Below are positions 42,610-52,190 of a DNA stretch of 64,000 bases, piece after piece (position 1 is the stretch's first letter; each line of letters opens with the position of its first letter). Source of the DNA: JACVRW01 sp963820315. Lineage in GTDB: Bacteria > Actinomycetota > Thermoleophilia > Solirubrobacterales > Thermoleophilaceae. The translations under genes and the position numbers were made by a program. The DNA lies in contig CAWFZK010000005.1 of the NCBI GenBank assembly GCA_963820315.1, forward strand, positions 1-64,000, given 5' to 3'. The notes beneath the pieces were generated by a model. It made no database searches, was not told where the DNA came from, and saw nothing but the letters and a program-made list of their open reading frames with translations.

Positions 42610-43954
42610 GCCTCGAGGACGCGGCTCGCCGGGCGGTCGAGGCCGCACTCGCGGCCGGCGCGGGTGAGGCCGAGGCCTGGGCCGAGCGCTCCACGAGCCG
42701 CAGCATCCGGGTGTACGACGGCCAGGTCGAGAGCCTCAGCGACGCCGGTGGGCGCGGCGTCGGCGTGCGCGCGTTCGCGGGCACCCGCTCGGGCTACGCC
42801 TACGGCACCGACCTCTCGGACGAGGGCGTCGCAGAGGTGGCGCGGACGGCGCGCGAGGCGGCCGAGGTTGCCGACGAGGACGAGTACGCCGGCCTGCCCG
42901 ACGACTTCGGCGTCGCCGACTGTCGACGGGCTCAGCTCCCCGGCGTTCGCGGACTGGGGGACCGAGCGCAAGGTCGAGCTCGCCCTCGCGATCGAGCGCG
43001 CGGCGCGCGCCCACGAGGGAATCAGCCAGGTCGAGAACGCGGTCTACTCGGACGCCGAGGGCTCGGTCTCGCTCGTCAACTCGCGTGGCTTCTCGGCCTC
43101 CTTCGAGGCCACCCAGGCGTGGGCCTATGCGTCGGCGTTCGCGGGCGAGGGCGAGGACCTCATGACCGGCCTGGGGGTGGGGCTGGGGCGCGACCCCGAG
43201 GCGCTCGACCCGCAGGCGATCGGCGACGAGGCGGCGCAGCGCGCGCTCGCCCTGATGGGCGCGCGCCGGCCCGAGAGCCGCCGCTGCCCGGTCGTGCTCG
43301 ACGCCTTCGTGGCGGCCTCCTTCCTCGGCTTCATCGGCTCGATGCTGTCCGCCGAGGCGGTGCAGCGCGGCCGCTCGCTGTTCGCCGGCCGCGAGGGCGA
43401 CGAGGTGGCCGACCCGGCGCTCGCCCTGGTGGACGACGGCACGCAGCCCGACGGCCCGGGCAGCGCGCCCTTCGATGGCGAGGGCGCGAGCACGCGGCGC
43501 ACACCGCTGATCGAGGGCGGCCGGCTGCTGGGCTTCCTCTACGACTCGCGGACCGCGCGCAGGGCGGGCACCGAGACGACCGGCAACGCGAGCCGGGGCT
43601 CGTACCGCTCGCCGCCGTCGGTCGGTACGACGAATCTCCTGATCGAGCCCGGCGAGCGAGGACCTCGCCGGGCTCGTGCGGCTGGCCGGCGAGGGCCTCT
43701 ACGTGACCGACGTGGCCGGTCTCCACTCGGGCGTCAACCCGGTCTCCGGAACGTTCTCCGTCGGCGCCTCCGGCCGCCTGATCACGAACGGGGAGCTCGG
43801 CGCGCCGGTTCGGGAATTGACCATCGCGAGCGATCTCGTGTCGATGCTCAGGGCGGTCCAGGCGGTGGGCTCTGAGGGGCGCTGGGTGCCGTTCGGGGGC
43901 AGCGTCAAGGCGCCTCCGGTGCTGATCGGCGAGATGTCGGTGTCCGGTTCCTGA
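42606..43954 (+). pseudogene. tldE: TldE/PmbA partner protein, two frameshifts
   Basis: The catalytically inactive partner of TldD. The three pieces lie in three frames. The N-terminus (SRSIRVYDGQVESLSDAGGR), the middle (SSPAFADWGTERKVELALA, FLGFIGSMLSAEAVQRGRSL) and the C-terminus (GEGLYVTDVAGLHSGVNPVS) join if one base at 42921 and one at 43657 are removed. All family landmarks remain, so a sequencing origin is more likely than decay. Confidence 0.92.
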
Positions 43955-44117
43955 GCCCGATCGCGGCGTCTCGGTAGCTCCGGTTTGGCCGATTTCAGGC
44001 CCGGAAAGCCTCGTAACGAGCGCGCTTTTCCGCTTGCTGAGCGGGATTTCGCCGTTCTGTCGTCCGAAACCGTTGTTACGTTGCGGCCGACTGGTAGCCC
44101 CCGGCAAGGAGGAGATC

Positions 44118-44396
44118 GTGACGAAGTCAGAGTTTGTGGACCGTGTCGCAGACAACAGTGGACTTGGAAAGGGCGAGGCCGCGAAGGCGGTGGATGCGGT
44201 CCTCGATTCGATCCAAGAGGTCCTGGCGCGCGGTGGGGAGATCAACTTCACCGGCTTCGGGAAGTTCTCCGTGGCGGACCGCAGCGCCCGCCAGGGAGTG
44301 AACCCGCAGACCGGCGAGAAGATCCAGATCGCGGCGAGCAGGGTCCCGCGCTTCTCCGCGGGGTCGGCGCTCAAGTCCGCCGTCAAGGGCAGCTAG
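44118..44396 (+). CDS. HU-family DNA-binding protein
   Basis: 92 aa histone-like protein: VTKSEFVDRVADNSGLGKGE, INFTGFGKFSV and ARQGVNPQTGEKIQI are the HU core and DNA-binding arms. GTG 44118 follows AAGGAGG. No lysine-rich actinobacterial C-terminal tail is present, so it is a short HU like those of non-mycobacterial groups. A possible promoter, TTGTTA near 44080 with TAGCCC about 16 bases on, is weak. Confidence 0.95.
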   Translation: MTKSEFVDRVADNSGLGKGEAAKAVDAVLDSIQEVLARGGEINFTGFGKFSVADRSARQGVNPQTGEKIQIAASRVPRFSAGSALKSAVKGS

Positions 44397-44480
44397 CTAC
44401 GTCACGTTCGGCGGCCGCCGCGGGCGGGCGCGCCCCGGCGCGCGCGTGAGCGGAGGTAGCCGGACGCCCTGGCCGCAGCC

Positions 44481-45410
44481 GTGACCGGGGGCCTGCGGCC
44501 CAATTTCGCGGACCGGCTTGCGGCGCTCGTGGAAGAGCGCCGCAGCCGCGTCGTCCTCGGTCTCGATCCCGACCCTGCGGCGTTGTGGCCACCGGCGGTC
44601 GTCCGGCTGGGAGCCGGTGGGCCGGCGGAGCCGCACCTCGCTCGCAGCCGGACTGCCGAGGCGGTCCTCGAGCACTGCCGCGGAGCGATCGTGGCGGCGG
44701 GCCCGGCCTGCGTCGCGGTCAAGCCACAGCTCGCCTGCTTCGAGCGGCTCGGCGCCCCCGGCTGGGAGGCGCTCGAGCAGGTGGTGGCGATCGCTCACGA
44801 CCACGGCCTGCTGGTGATCGCCGACGGCAAGCGCGGCGACGTGCCGGTCACGGCGCGCGCCTACGCACAGGCGCTGGTCGGCGAGACGCCCGGGCCCTTC
44901 GGCCCCGTCGAGGGGCTGGGAGCGGACGCCTTCACGGCGAACCCCCTGCTCGGGCGGGACGCGCTCGAGCCGCTGCTCGAAACGGCGGCGACGGCCGGCG
45001 CGGGCTGCTTCGTGCTCGTCCGCACCTCGAACCCCGGCGCCGCGGAGCTGCAGGACCAGGGCGAGCCGCCCCTGCACGAGCGGCTCGCCGTCCTCGTCGA
45101 CGAGCTCGGCGCCCCGCTGCGCGGCGAATGCGGGCTGTCCGCTGTCGGCGCGGTCGTGGGCGCCACGCGCCCCGACCATCTCGCGCGCCTGCGCGAGCTG
45201 ATGCCGCACGCGATCTTCCTGCTGCCCGGGGTGGGCGCCCAGGGCGGCCGCGTCGAGGAGCTCGGCCCGGCCTTCGCGCCGCACCCGGCGGCGGGGCTCG
45301 TGACCGCCTCGCGCTCGATCGTGAACGCCTACAGAGAGCGCGGGGGCGACCCGGCGGGCGCTGCGGCGGCCGCAGCCGAGGAGCTTCGCGACGCCGTTGC
45401 GGCGCTCTGA
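44481..45410 (+). CDS. pyrF: Orotidine 5'-phosphate decarboxylase
   Basis: 309 aa, the longer actinobacterial type. The active-site motif VIADGKRGDVPVTA contains the Asp-Lys-Asp set; VLGLDPDPA and VKPQLACFERLG bind the substrate. It converts OMP to UMP in pyrimidine synthesis. It lies just downstream of the HU gene. The start is GTG 44481. Confidence 0.95.
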   Translation: MTGGLRPNFADRLAALVEERRSRVVLGLDPDPAALWPPAVVRLGAGGPAEPHLARSRTAEAVLEHCRGAIVAAGPACVAVKPQLACFERLGAPGWEALEQVVAIAHDHGLLVIADGKRGDVPVTARAYAQALVGETPGPFGPVEGLGADAFTANPLLGRDALEPLLETAATAGAGCFVLVRTSNPGAAELQDQGEPPLHERLAVLVDELGAPLRGECGLSAVGAVVGATRPDHLARLRELMPHAIFLLPGVGAQGGRVEELGPAFAPHPAAGLVTASRSIVNAYRERGGDPAGAAAAAAEELRDAVAAL

Positions 45411-45535
45411 GCGACACGGCGCAGGTCTGGCGGCGGCAGGGGAGGGGGCGGTCGCGTTGAACCTCACTCGTGCATGCGCACGCGTCTTGCGGCGCACGCC
45501 TCCCTATCCTCCGCGGCGCTTGCGTGGGAGGACCG

Positions 45536-45886
45536 ATGCCAGATCAGCGACGACGAGGATTCAGACCGGTTCACCTGCTGGCGCCACTGGCGCTGGTCGT
45601 GGTGGCGGTCGCGGTCGTCCTGGTGATCTCGAACTCGGACGTCACGGGCGGGAACGACACGGATGGCGGCGAGGCCACGTCGACCCAGCCGGCCGACACC
45701 GAGACGACGACCACGCCGAACCAGCAGGGGCGCAGGCAGCGCCGCAACTACGTCGTCAAGCCGGGCGACAGCTTCGGCTCGATAGCCGAGCGCACCGGGG
45801 TGTCGATCGCGCAGCTCGAGGAGCTCAACCCGGAGGTCGACCCGCAGGCGCTCGTCGTCGGCCAGAGGATCAAGCTGCGCGAGTGA
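45536..45886 (+). CDS. Membrane-anchored LysM protein
   Basis: 116 aa. One membrane helix (LLAPLALVVVAVAVVLVI), a Thr-rich linker, then a LysM domain (YVVKPGDSFGSIAERTGVSI, QLEELNPEVDPQALVVGQ) that binds peptidoglycan. ATG 45536 follows GGGAGG. GTGA overlap with the carboxypeptidase points to a shared cell-wall role. Confidence 0.92.
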   Translation: MPDQRRRGFRPVHLLAPLALVVVAVAVVLVISNSDVTGGNDTDGGEATSTQPADTETTTTPNQQGRRQRRNYVVKPGDSFGSIAERTGVSIAQLEELNPEVDPQALVVGQRIKLRE

Positions 45887-47088
45887 GGCTCATGGCCGTG
45901 GCGCTCGCCGTGCTCGCGGCGCTCGCCTTTGGCCTGCCCGCCCGCGCGGCCGCACAGAAGCCGCCGGACGTCAGCACCGCCGCCGCGGCGATCGTGGTGG
46001 ACGGCCGCAACGGCGAGGTGATGTTCGCGAAGCGCCCCGACGAGCGCCACGCGATCGCCAGCACCACCAAGCTGATGACCGCGCTGCTGGCACTCGAGCG
46101 CGCCCGGCCGGGCGACGTGTTCACGGCGCCCGAGTACAACGCGCTGCCCGCCGAGTCGCGCATCAACCTGCGCGCCGGCGAGCGCATGACCGTGCACGAC
46201 CTGCTCGAGGCGCTGCTGCTCGAGAGCGCCAACGACGCCGCGGCGGCGATCGCCGAGAACCTGTCGGGGTCGCGCGATGCGTTCGTCGCGGAGATGAACG
46301 TGCGCGCGCAGGAGCTCGGGCTCGACGACACGAGCTACGCCAACCCGATCGGCCTCGACGACCCCGCCAACTACTCGACCGCCCGCGATCTCGCCACGCT
46401 GACCCGGCTCCTGCTCAAGCGCCCGCGCTTCGCCCGCGTCGTCGATATGCCGGTTGCCGAGCTCGAGTCCGGCTCGATTCCGCGCGTGATCGACAACCGC
46501 AACACGCTCATCGCGAGCACGCCTTGGGTGACAGGCGTGAAAACCGGGCACACGACGAACGCCGGCTACGTGCTCGTCGGCTCTGCAAAGGGGCGCGGCG
46601 GCGCCAAGGTGATCAGCGTGGTGCTGGGAGAGCCGAGCGAGCCGGCGCGCGACGCGGACACGCTCGAGCTGCTCGCCTGGGGCCTCAAGCAGTTCAAGCG
46701 CGTGCAGGTGCTCGATCCCAGGCGGACGCTCGCCCGCGCGGACATTCGCTACTACGAGGACGAGCAGGCGCGGCTCGTGCCGCGGCGTGCGGCGGTCGTC
46801 ACGGTCCGCAGGGGGGAGCGGATCCGGCGCCGGGTCCGGTCGCGGGAGGAGCTCGAGGGGCCGATGCCGGCTGGGGCGCGCGCCGGGGCGGTCAGCGTGT
46901 TCGTGGACGGGCAGCGAGTCCGGCGCGTGGCGCTGGTCACGGCGACCGAGGTGCCTGACGCGGGGACACTCAGGGTCCTCACTTCGGTACTGGGCGTCCC
47001 CTTGACCTTGCTGCTCGCCCTCGCCATCCTCCTCGCCGCCCCCATCGCCGTTTTGCTCGCACGCGGGCGCCGGCGTTCCGTCAGATGA
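45883..47088 (+). CDS. D-alanyl-D-alanine carboxypeptidase (S11)
   Basis: 401 aa. Signal peptide, then the penicilloyl-serine transferase triad: SxxK (Ser60-Lys63, ASTTKLM), SxN (SAND) and KTG (VKTGHT). It trims the terminal D-Ala of peptidoglycan stem peptides outside the membrane. A C-terminal region with a membrane helix (LTLLLALAILLAAPIAVLLA) anchors it. GTG start overlaps the LysM gene. Confidence 0.94.
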   Translation: MRLMAVALAVLAALAFGLPARAAAQKPPDVSTAAAAIVVDGRNGEVMFAKRPDERHAIASTTKLMTALLALERARPGDVFTAPEYNALPAESRINLRAGERMTVHDLLEALLLESANDAAAAIAENLSGSRDAFVAEMNVRAQELGLDDTSYANPIGLDDPANYSTARDLATLTRLLLKRPRFARVVDMPVAELESGSIPRVIDNRNTLIASTPWVTGVKTGHTTNAGYVLVGSAKGRGGAKVISVVLGEPSEPARDADTLELLAWGLKQFKRVQVLDPRRTLARADIRYYEDEQARLVPRRAAVVTVRRGERIRRRVRSREELEGPMPAGARAGAVSVFVDGQRVRRVALVTATEVPDAGTLRVLTSVLGVPLTLLLALAILLAAPIAVLLARGRRRSVR

Positions 47089-48044
47089 TCATCACGGTCA
47101 CCCTCAACGCAGCGATTGACAAGACGCTTGCCGTCCCCAACTTTCGCCTTGGCCGCCGCCACCGAGCGGTCGAGCACACCGCGATGGCCGGCGGCAAGGG
47201 AGTCAACGTCGCGCGCACGTTGCGCGCGCTCGGCCAGCCCGTGATCGCCACGGGCGTGGCCGGCGGCCCGACGGGCACGCGCATCGTCGAGAACCTCACC
47301 GAGGAGGGCATCCTCAACGACTTCGTGCGGATCCGCGAGGAGTCGCGCACCTCGACGGCCGTGGTCGACCCGACGAGCGGCGAGCAGACCGAGATCAACG
47401 AGCACGGGCCGCACGTGTCCGAGGGTGAGCTCGAGCTGTTCGTCGACAAGCTCCTCTACCTCGCCAAGGGCGCCGCCGTCTGCGTGCTGGCCGGCAGCCT
47501 GCCGCGCGGGGTCGACACCGCCCTGTACGGGCGCATCATCGAGGAGATGAAGCGGCTCGACGTCACGACGGTCCTCGACTCGGAGGGCGAGCCGCTGCGC
47601 GCCGCGACGCGCCGCGGGCCCGACGTGGTCAGCCCCAACGAGCTCGAGGCCGAGGGCCTCGTCGGCTACGAGTTCGGCGACGAGGACGACCGCCGCAGCG
47701 CCATCCGCGAGATGGTCGAGCTGGGCGCCCGCGAGTCGATCATGACCCTGTCCGACGGCTGCCTGGCGCTGCTCGGCGACGGGGAGCGGCACGTCTACCG
47801 CGCGACACTCGAGCCGCTCGAGCCGGTGTCATCGGTGGGCTCGGGGGACGCCTTCCTGGCGGGCTTCGTGGCGGCGCGCTACGGCGGCAGCGGCCACGAG
47901 GACGCGCTTCGCTTCGCGGTTGCCTGCGGCGCGGAGTCGACACAGCACTTCGGAGCCGGCCGGGTCGAGCAGCGCGAGGTCGAGCGGCTCGTGCCCGAGG
48001 TGCGGGTCGAGGAGGTCGAGACCCCGCCGCTCGCCGTGGGCTAG
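47085..48044 (+). CDS. 1-phosphofructokinase-type PfkB sugar kinase
   Basis: 319 aa PfkB/ribokinase fold. The start MIITVTLNAAIDKTLAVPNF and AGGKGVNVARTLRALG are the hexose-phosphate kinase type; the catalytic site is SVGSGDAFLAGF. It probably phosphorylates fructose 1-phosphate or tagatose 6-phosphate. ATGA overlap with the carboxypeptidase gene; no PTS genes are near. Confidence 0.9.
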   Translation: MIITVTLNAAIDKTLAVPNFRLGRRHRAVEHTAMAGGKGVNVARTLRALGQPVIATGVAGGPTGTRIVENLTEEGILNDFVRIREESRTSTAVVDPTSGEQTEINEHGPHVSEGELELFVDKLLYLAKGAAVCVLAGSLPRGVDTALYGRIIEEMKRLDVTTVLDSEGEPLRAATRRGPDVVSPNELEAEGLVGYEFGDEDDRRSAIREMVELGARESIMTLSDGCLALLGDGERHVYRATLEPLEPVSSVGSGDAFLAGFVAARYGGSGHEDALRFAVACGAESTQHFGAGRVEQREVERLVPEVRVEEVETPPLAVG

Positions 48045-48060
48045 GCGGGCGCGCGCCGTC

Positions 48061-48081
48061 GTCGCCACAGCCGGTGGCGAC
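48061..48081 (+). terminator. Hairpin after the PfkB kinase gene
   Basis: GTCGCCAC-AGCCG-GTGGCGAC, perfect 8-bp stem 17 bases after the kinase stop. No T-run follows, so factor-independent termination is uncertain. Confidence 0.4.
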
Positions 48082-48199
48082 CCCGCCGAACAGAACGGCC
48101 GCAAATAGCGAACAGAGCCCTCTCACCGAGCCCACCTAAAGCCCGATTTGGCATTGGTAAGGTCAGGTTCTCGTCCGCCGCCGAACTTAGGATCCCGCC

Positions 48200-49426
48200 A
48201 TGGAAGTTGAGATCGGACGCGGCAAGAAGGGCCGCCGCGCATATGGCTTCGATGACATCGCGATAGTGCCGAGCAGGCGCACGCGCGATCCCGATGACAT
48301 CGACATCGCCTGGACGCTCGGTCCGTACCGCTTCGACCTGCCGCTGCTCGCCTCGGCCATGGACGGCGTCGTCTCGCCCGAGACCGCCGGCATCCTCGGC
48401 AACCTCGGCGGGCTCGCCGTCCTCAACCTCGAGGGCATCTGGACCCGCTACGACGACGCCGCGGGCGAGCTCGAGCGGATCGCCCAGCAGCCCAAGGAAG
48501 CTGCGACCACGGAGATGCAGCGGATCTACGCCGAGCCGATGCGCGAGGACCTGGTCGCGCAGCGGATTCGCGAGATCAAGGATCACGGCGTGGTCGCGGC
48601 GGCCTCGCTGACGCCGCAGCGCGTGCGCGACTACTACGAGACCGCGATCGAGGCCGGCCTCGACATCCTCGTCATCCAGGGCACGGTGATCTCCGCCGAG
48701 CATGTGTCGACGCGCACGGAGCCGCTCAATCTGAAGGAGTTCATCCGCGAGGTGCCGGTGCCGGTGGTCGTCGGCGGCTGCGCCTCCTACGCGACCGGGC
48801 TGCACCTGATGCGCACCGGCGCGGTCGGCGTGCTCGTCGGCGTCGGCCCTGGCGCCGCCTGCACCACGCGCGGCGTGCTCGGCATCGGCGTCCCGCAGGC
48901 CACAGCGATCGCCGACGTCGCGGCTGCACGCTCCCAGCACATGCTCGAGACGGGCGAGTACGTCAAGGTGATCGCCGACGGAGGCATGCGCAACGGCGGC
49001 GACGTCTCGAAGGCCTTCGCCTGCGGCGCCGACGCCGTGATGATCGGGTCGCCGCTCGCCCGCGCCTACGAGGCCCCTGGGTGCGGCTACCACTGGGGGA
49101 TGGCGACCTTCCATCCGACGCTTCCGCGCGGCGCGCGCGTGCAGACGACCCAGAACGGCTCCCTCGAGCAGATCCTGCTCGGGCCGGCGCACGAGAACGA
49201 CGGCACCTTCAACCTGATGGGCAGCCTGCGGACCTCGATGGCCACCTGCGGCTACGAGGACATCGCCGCCTTCCACAAGGCCGAGGTGATGGTCGCGCCG
49301 GCGCTCCAGTCCGAGGGCAAGCAGCTGCAGCGCGAACAGGAGGTCGGCATGGGCGCCACCGGCGCGGCGGCGGCCCATCCCGAGTCGAACGGCATCGTGG
49401 CGGCCGACCCGGCGCTGGTGGAGTGA
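48200..49426 (+). CDS. guaB3: GuaB3 family IMP dehydrogenase-related protein
   Basis: 408 aa. The N-terminus VEIGRGKKGRRAYGFDDIAI and the catalytic loop GPGAACTTRGVLGIG with its cysteine are the GuaB3 pattern; the CBS domains of IMPDH are absent. Family members have GMP reductase or IMPDH-like activity. It overlaps guaA by GTGA. TAGGAT ends six bases before the ATG, indicating a leaderless transcript. Confidence 0.92.
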   Translation: MEVEIGRGKKGRRAYGFDDIAIVPSRRTRDPDDIDIAWTLGPYRFDLPLLASAMDGVVSPETAGILGNLGGLAVLNLEGIWTRYDDAAGELERIAQQPKEAATTEMQRIYAEPMREDLVAQRIREIKDHGVVAAASLTPQRVRDYYETAIEAGLDILVIQGTVISAEHVSTRTEPLNLKEFIREVPVPVVVGGCASYATGLHLMRTGAVGVLVGVGPGAACTTRGVLGIGVPQATAIADVAAARSQHMLETGEYVKVIADGGMRNGGDVSKAFACGADAVMIGSPLARAYEAPGCGYHWGMATFHPTLPRGARVQTTQNGSLEQILLGPAHENDGTFNLMGSLRTSMATCGYEDIAAFHKAEVMVAPALQSEGKQLQREQEVGMGATGAAAAHPESNGIVAADPALVE

Positions 49427-51012
49427 GCACCGAGGCGCTTACCGCTCGGTCGTCCGACACCACCCCTGGGGCCACAACCGACGAAGTCCTGGTCCTCGAC
49501 TTCGGGGGTCAGTACTCGCAGCTGATAGCCCGGCGGGTGCGGGAGTGCGGCGTGTTCGCCGAGCTGCTCCCGTACGACGTGCCGCTCGACGAGATCAAGC
49601 GCCGCCAGCCGCGCGGCCTGATCCTGTCCGGCGGGCCGGCGTCCGTCTACGCAGAGGGCGCGCCGAAGCTGCGCAGCGAGCTGCTCGAACTGGGCGTGCC
49701 GGTGCTCGGCATCTGTTACGGCATGCAGGCGATGGTGCTCGAGCTGGGCGGGCGCGTCGAGGGAGCGGAGGTCGGCGAATTCGGGCGCTCGCGGCTGTCG
49801 GTCAACTCGCCCGGTCGCCTGCTGGCGGGCACGCCCGCCGACCAGTCCTGCTGGATGAGCCACCGCGACACGGTCTTCGAGGCGCCGCCCGGATTCAGCG
49901 AGCTGGCCGCCTCGACCGAGTCGCCGGTCGCGGCAATCGAGGACCGCGAGCGCGGCCTGTACGGAATCCAGTTCCACCCCGAGGTCGTCCACACCCCGTA
50001 CGGCAACCAGATCCTCGAGACCTTCCTGCGCGACATCTGCGCCTGCGACATGGCCTGGAGCGCCGAGTCGGTGATCGAGGAGCAGATCGCTCGGATCCGC
50101 GAGCAGGTGGGCGACGGCAAGGTGATCTGCGGGCTGTCGGGAGGCGTCGACTCTTCGGTGGCCGCGCTTCTCACCTATCGCGCGATCGGCGACCAGCTCA
50201 CCTGCGTGTTCGTCGACCACGGGCTGATGCGCAAGAACGAGGGCAACCAGGTAGTGGCGGCCTTCCGCGACCAGTTCAAGGTCCCGCTGATCGCGGTCGA
50301 CGCCGAGCAGCGCTTCCTCGACCGGCTCGCGGGCGTGACCGAGCCGGAGCGCAAGCGCAAGATCATCGGCGAGGAGTTCATCCGCGTCTTCGAGCAGCAG
50401 GCGCTGAAGCTCGGCAATCCGGGCTATCTGGTGCAGGGCACGCTCTACTCGGACGTGATCGAGTCGGGCGGCGGCACCGGCGCCGCGACGATCAAGTCGC
50501 ATCACAACGTCGGCGGCCTCCCGGAGGACCTCGAGTTCGAGCTCGTCGAGCCGCTGCGCATGCTCTTCAAGGACGAGGTGCGCAGGGTCGGCGCCGAGCT
50601 CGGCCTCAGCGACCGGCTCGTTTGGCGCCAGCCGTTCCCCGGGCCGGGGCTCGCGATTCGCGTGGTGAGCGGCGAGGTCACGAAGGAGCGGCTCGAGATC
50701 CTCCGCGACGCCGACGCGATCCTCCAGGAAGAGATCCGCGAGGCCGGCCTCTACCGCGAGCTCTGGCAGTCGTTCTGCGTGCTGCCGGCGGACCTCCGCA
50801 GCGTGGGCGTCCAGGGCGACGAGCGCACCTACGGCTACGTGGTGGTGATCCGCGCGGTCACCTCCGACGACGCGATGACGGCGGACTGGGCGCGGCTTCC
50901 GTACGACCTGCTCGAGAAGGTGGCCTCGCGCATGATCAACGAGATCGCGCAGGTCAACCGGGTGACGCTCGACATCACGTCGAAGCCGCCCGGGACGATT
51001 GAGTGGGAGTAG
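49423..51012 (+). CDS. guaA: GMP synthase (glutamine-hydrolysing)
   Basis: 529 aa. Class I amidotransferase (GICYGMQAMVLELGG with Cys, FHPEVVHT) and ATP pyrophosphatase (LSGGVDSSVAA) domains, then the dimerisation domain ending PPGTIEWE. It converts XMP to GMP. Full length. A 23-residue start (VSTEALTARSSDTTPGATTD) precedes the fold. Confidence 0.96.
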   Translation: MSTEALTARSSDTTPGATTDEVLVLDFGGQYSQLIARRVRECGVFAELLPYDVPLDEIKRRQPRGLILSGGPASVYAEGAPKLRSELLELGVPVLGICYGMQAMVLELGGRVEGAEVGEFGRSRLSVNSPGRLLAGTPADQSCWMSHRDTVFEAPPGFSELAASTESPVAAIEDRERGLYGIQFHPEVVHTPYGNQILETFLRDICACDMAWSAESVIEEQIARIREQVGDGKVICGLSGGVDSSVAALLTYRAIGDQLTCVFVDHGLMRKNEGNQVVAAFRDQFKVPLIAVDAEQRFLDRLAGVTEPERKRKIIGEEFIRVFEQQALKLGNPGYLVQGTLYSDVIESGGGTGAATIKSHHNVGGLPEDLEFELVEPLRMLFKDEVRRVGAELGLSDRLVWRQPFPGPGLAIRVVSGEVTKERLEILRDADAILQEEIREAGLYRELWQSFCVLPADLRSVGVQGDERTYGYVVVIRAVTSDDAMTADWARLPYDLLEKVASRMINEIAQVNRVTLDITSKPPGTIEWE

Positions 51013-51079
51013 GGGCGGCGTTGCGCCGGCCCGCCTAGGGCCCGCTGCCCAGGGCGCGGGTCCTGTCCGGGGAAGTTTC

Positions 51080-51115
51080 CTTTCGTGCCCGCTCGCTCCG
51101 CTCGGGGCACGAAAG
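51080..51115. repeat. Intergenic palindrome downstream of guaA
   Basis: Arms CTTTCGTGCCC (51080-51090) and GGGCACGAAAG (51105-51115) are perfectly complementary, with a 14-base loop. It lies 68 bases after the guaA stop. No T-run. Could be a terminator-like hairpin or a dispersed repeat; only one copy was seen. Confidence 0.55.
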
Positions 51116-51189
51116 TTTGCCTTCCCTCGGCCACCCGCGCGCGGCGCGCTGCCCACGGCGGCCGGCGCTCCCTTTGTTGGCGGGAGCGG

Positions 51190-51238
51190 CTTTGCAGCGC
51201 AAAGTAATTTGCTGTATGGTGACTTTGTGATGCAAAGT
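51190..51238 (+). promoter_or_regulatory. Promoter with two matched operator sites
   Basis: Two copies of CTTTG-N5-CAAAG: 51190-51204 and 51223-51237, the second extended to ACTTTG-N5-CAAAGT (51222-51238). Their centres are 33 bp apart, about three helical turns. The first overlaps a -35-like TTGCAG (51192-51197) and a TATGGT -10-like box lies 17 bp on (51215-51220). The last gene of the operon is a winged-helix regulator that could bind here. Confidence 0.65.
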
Positions 51239-51250
51239 GAGGAGGGATGG

Positions 51251-51799
51251 ATGGACCGGAGTGAGGCGGAGCGGACGATCGTCGACGTGGAGCGGCTGCG
51301 CCGGAGCACGCGCCATGCGCTCAATCCGGTCTGGTACCCGAACGTCGGGTTCGGGCTGTTCTTCATCGGGACGGCCGCGGTGGTGTTCCTCGAACTGGGC
51401 ACGACGGCGGCACTGGTCTACTGGCTGCTCGGCGGGCTCTTGACGATGGCCCTCGTGGTGCGGTTCTACGCGCGCGTCGAGCGATCGCTGGGCGTACAGA
51501 GCGCGATCCTCGACCCGTCGACCCTCGTCGTGCTGGCGCTGGTCGTGGGGGTGGTCGCCGCGAACGTGCTGGCCGAGGGCGACGCGAGCGCGTTCGCCCC
51601 GACCTATGTCGCCGCGGCGGGCATCGTGGCGCTGGGCGTCGTCCTGCGCGACCGCGTGGAGCTGGCGGCGGGAGTCGCGATCGCCCTCGTGGCCACGGCG
51701 GTCGCCGTGATCGGCCCGGCAGACCCGGGAGCCTGGGCCAACCTCGGCGTCGGCCTCTCGCTCTTCGTCGCCGGTCTCGTGGGCCGGGAGCGGGCGTGA
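51251..51799 (+). CDS. Multi-pass membrane protein of unknown function
   Basis: 182 aa, about six hydrophobic helices after a 25-residue basic N-terminus (MDRSEAERTIVDVERLRRST). ATG 51251 follows AGGAGGG. No transporter motif is visible. It is cotranscribed by GTGA overlap with a winged-helix regulator and likely controlled by it. The family is unknown. Confidence 0.85.
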   Translation: MDRSEAERTIVDVERLRRSTRHALNPVWYPNVGFGLFFIGTAAVVFLELGTTAALVYWLLGGLLTMALVVRFYARVERSLGVQSAILDPSTLVVLALVVGVVAANVLAEGDASAFAPTYVAAAGIVALGVVLRDRVELAAGVAIALVATAVAVIGPADPGAWANLGVGLSLFVAGLVGRERA

Positions 51800-52143
51800 C
51801 GCACCCGGCCCAGCGGCTCGACGACACGGTCCATCAGCGCGTGCGGCTCGGGATCCTCGCCGTGCTGAGCGAGGCCAGCTGGGCCGACTTCGGTTATCTG
51901 CGCGACGCCCTCGAGCTCACCGACGGCAACCTTTCGCGTCACATCGCGGTTCTCGAGGAGGCGGGCCTCGTCAAGGTCGAGAAGGGCTACGAGAGCAAGC
52001 GTCCGCGCACCTGGGTGCAGGCGACGCGCGCCGGGCGCGCCGCCCTGAAGGCGGAGCTCGCCGCGTTGCAGGAGCTGATAACCCAGGTCGAGGGCAGCGG
52101 GACCGGTGCGACCCAGGGAGCTCGGCGCCGGCTCAGCGCTTGA
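51796..52143 (+). CDS. Winged-helix (MarR/ArsR-like) transcriptional regulator
   Basis: 115 aa. Winged-helix core HQRVRLGILAVLSEASWADF, LELTDGNLSRHIAVLEEAGL and VKVEKGYESKRPRTWVQ. It probably dimerises and binds the CTTTG-N5-CAAAG sites in its own operon's promoter. The GTG start overlaps the membrane protein gene. The inducer is unknown. Confidence 0.88.
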   Translation: MTHPAQRLDDTVHQRVRLGILAVLSEASWADFGYLRDALELTDGNLSRHIAVLEEAGLVKVEKGYESKRPRTWVQATRAGRAALKAELAALQELITQVEGSGTGATQGARRRLSA

Positions 52144-52190
52144 TGGAATGACCTCATCCTCGACGGACTGGACCGGAGGCGAACTGGCGC

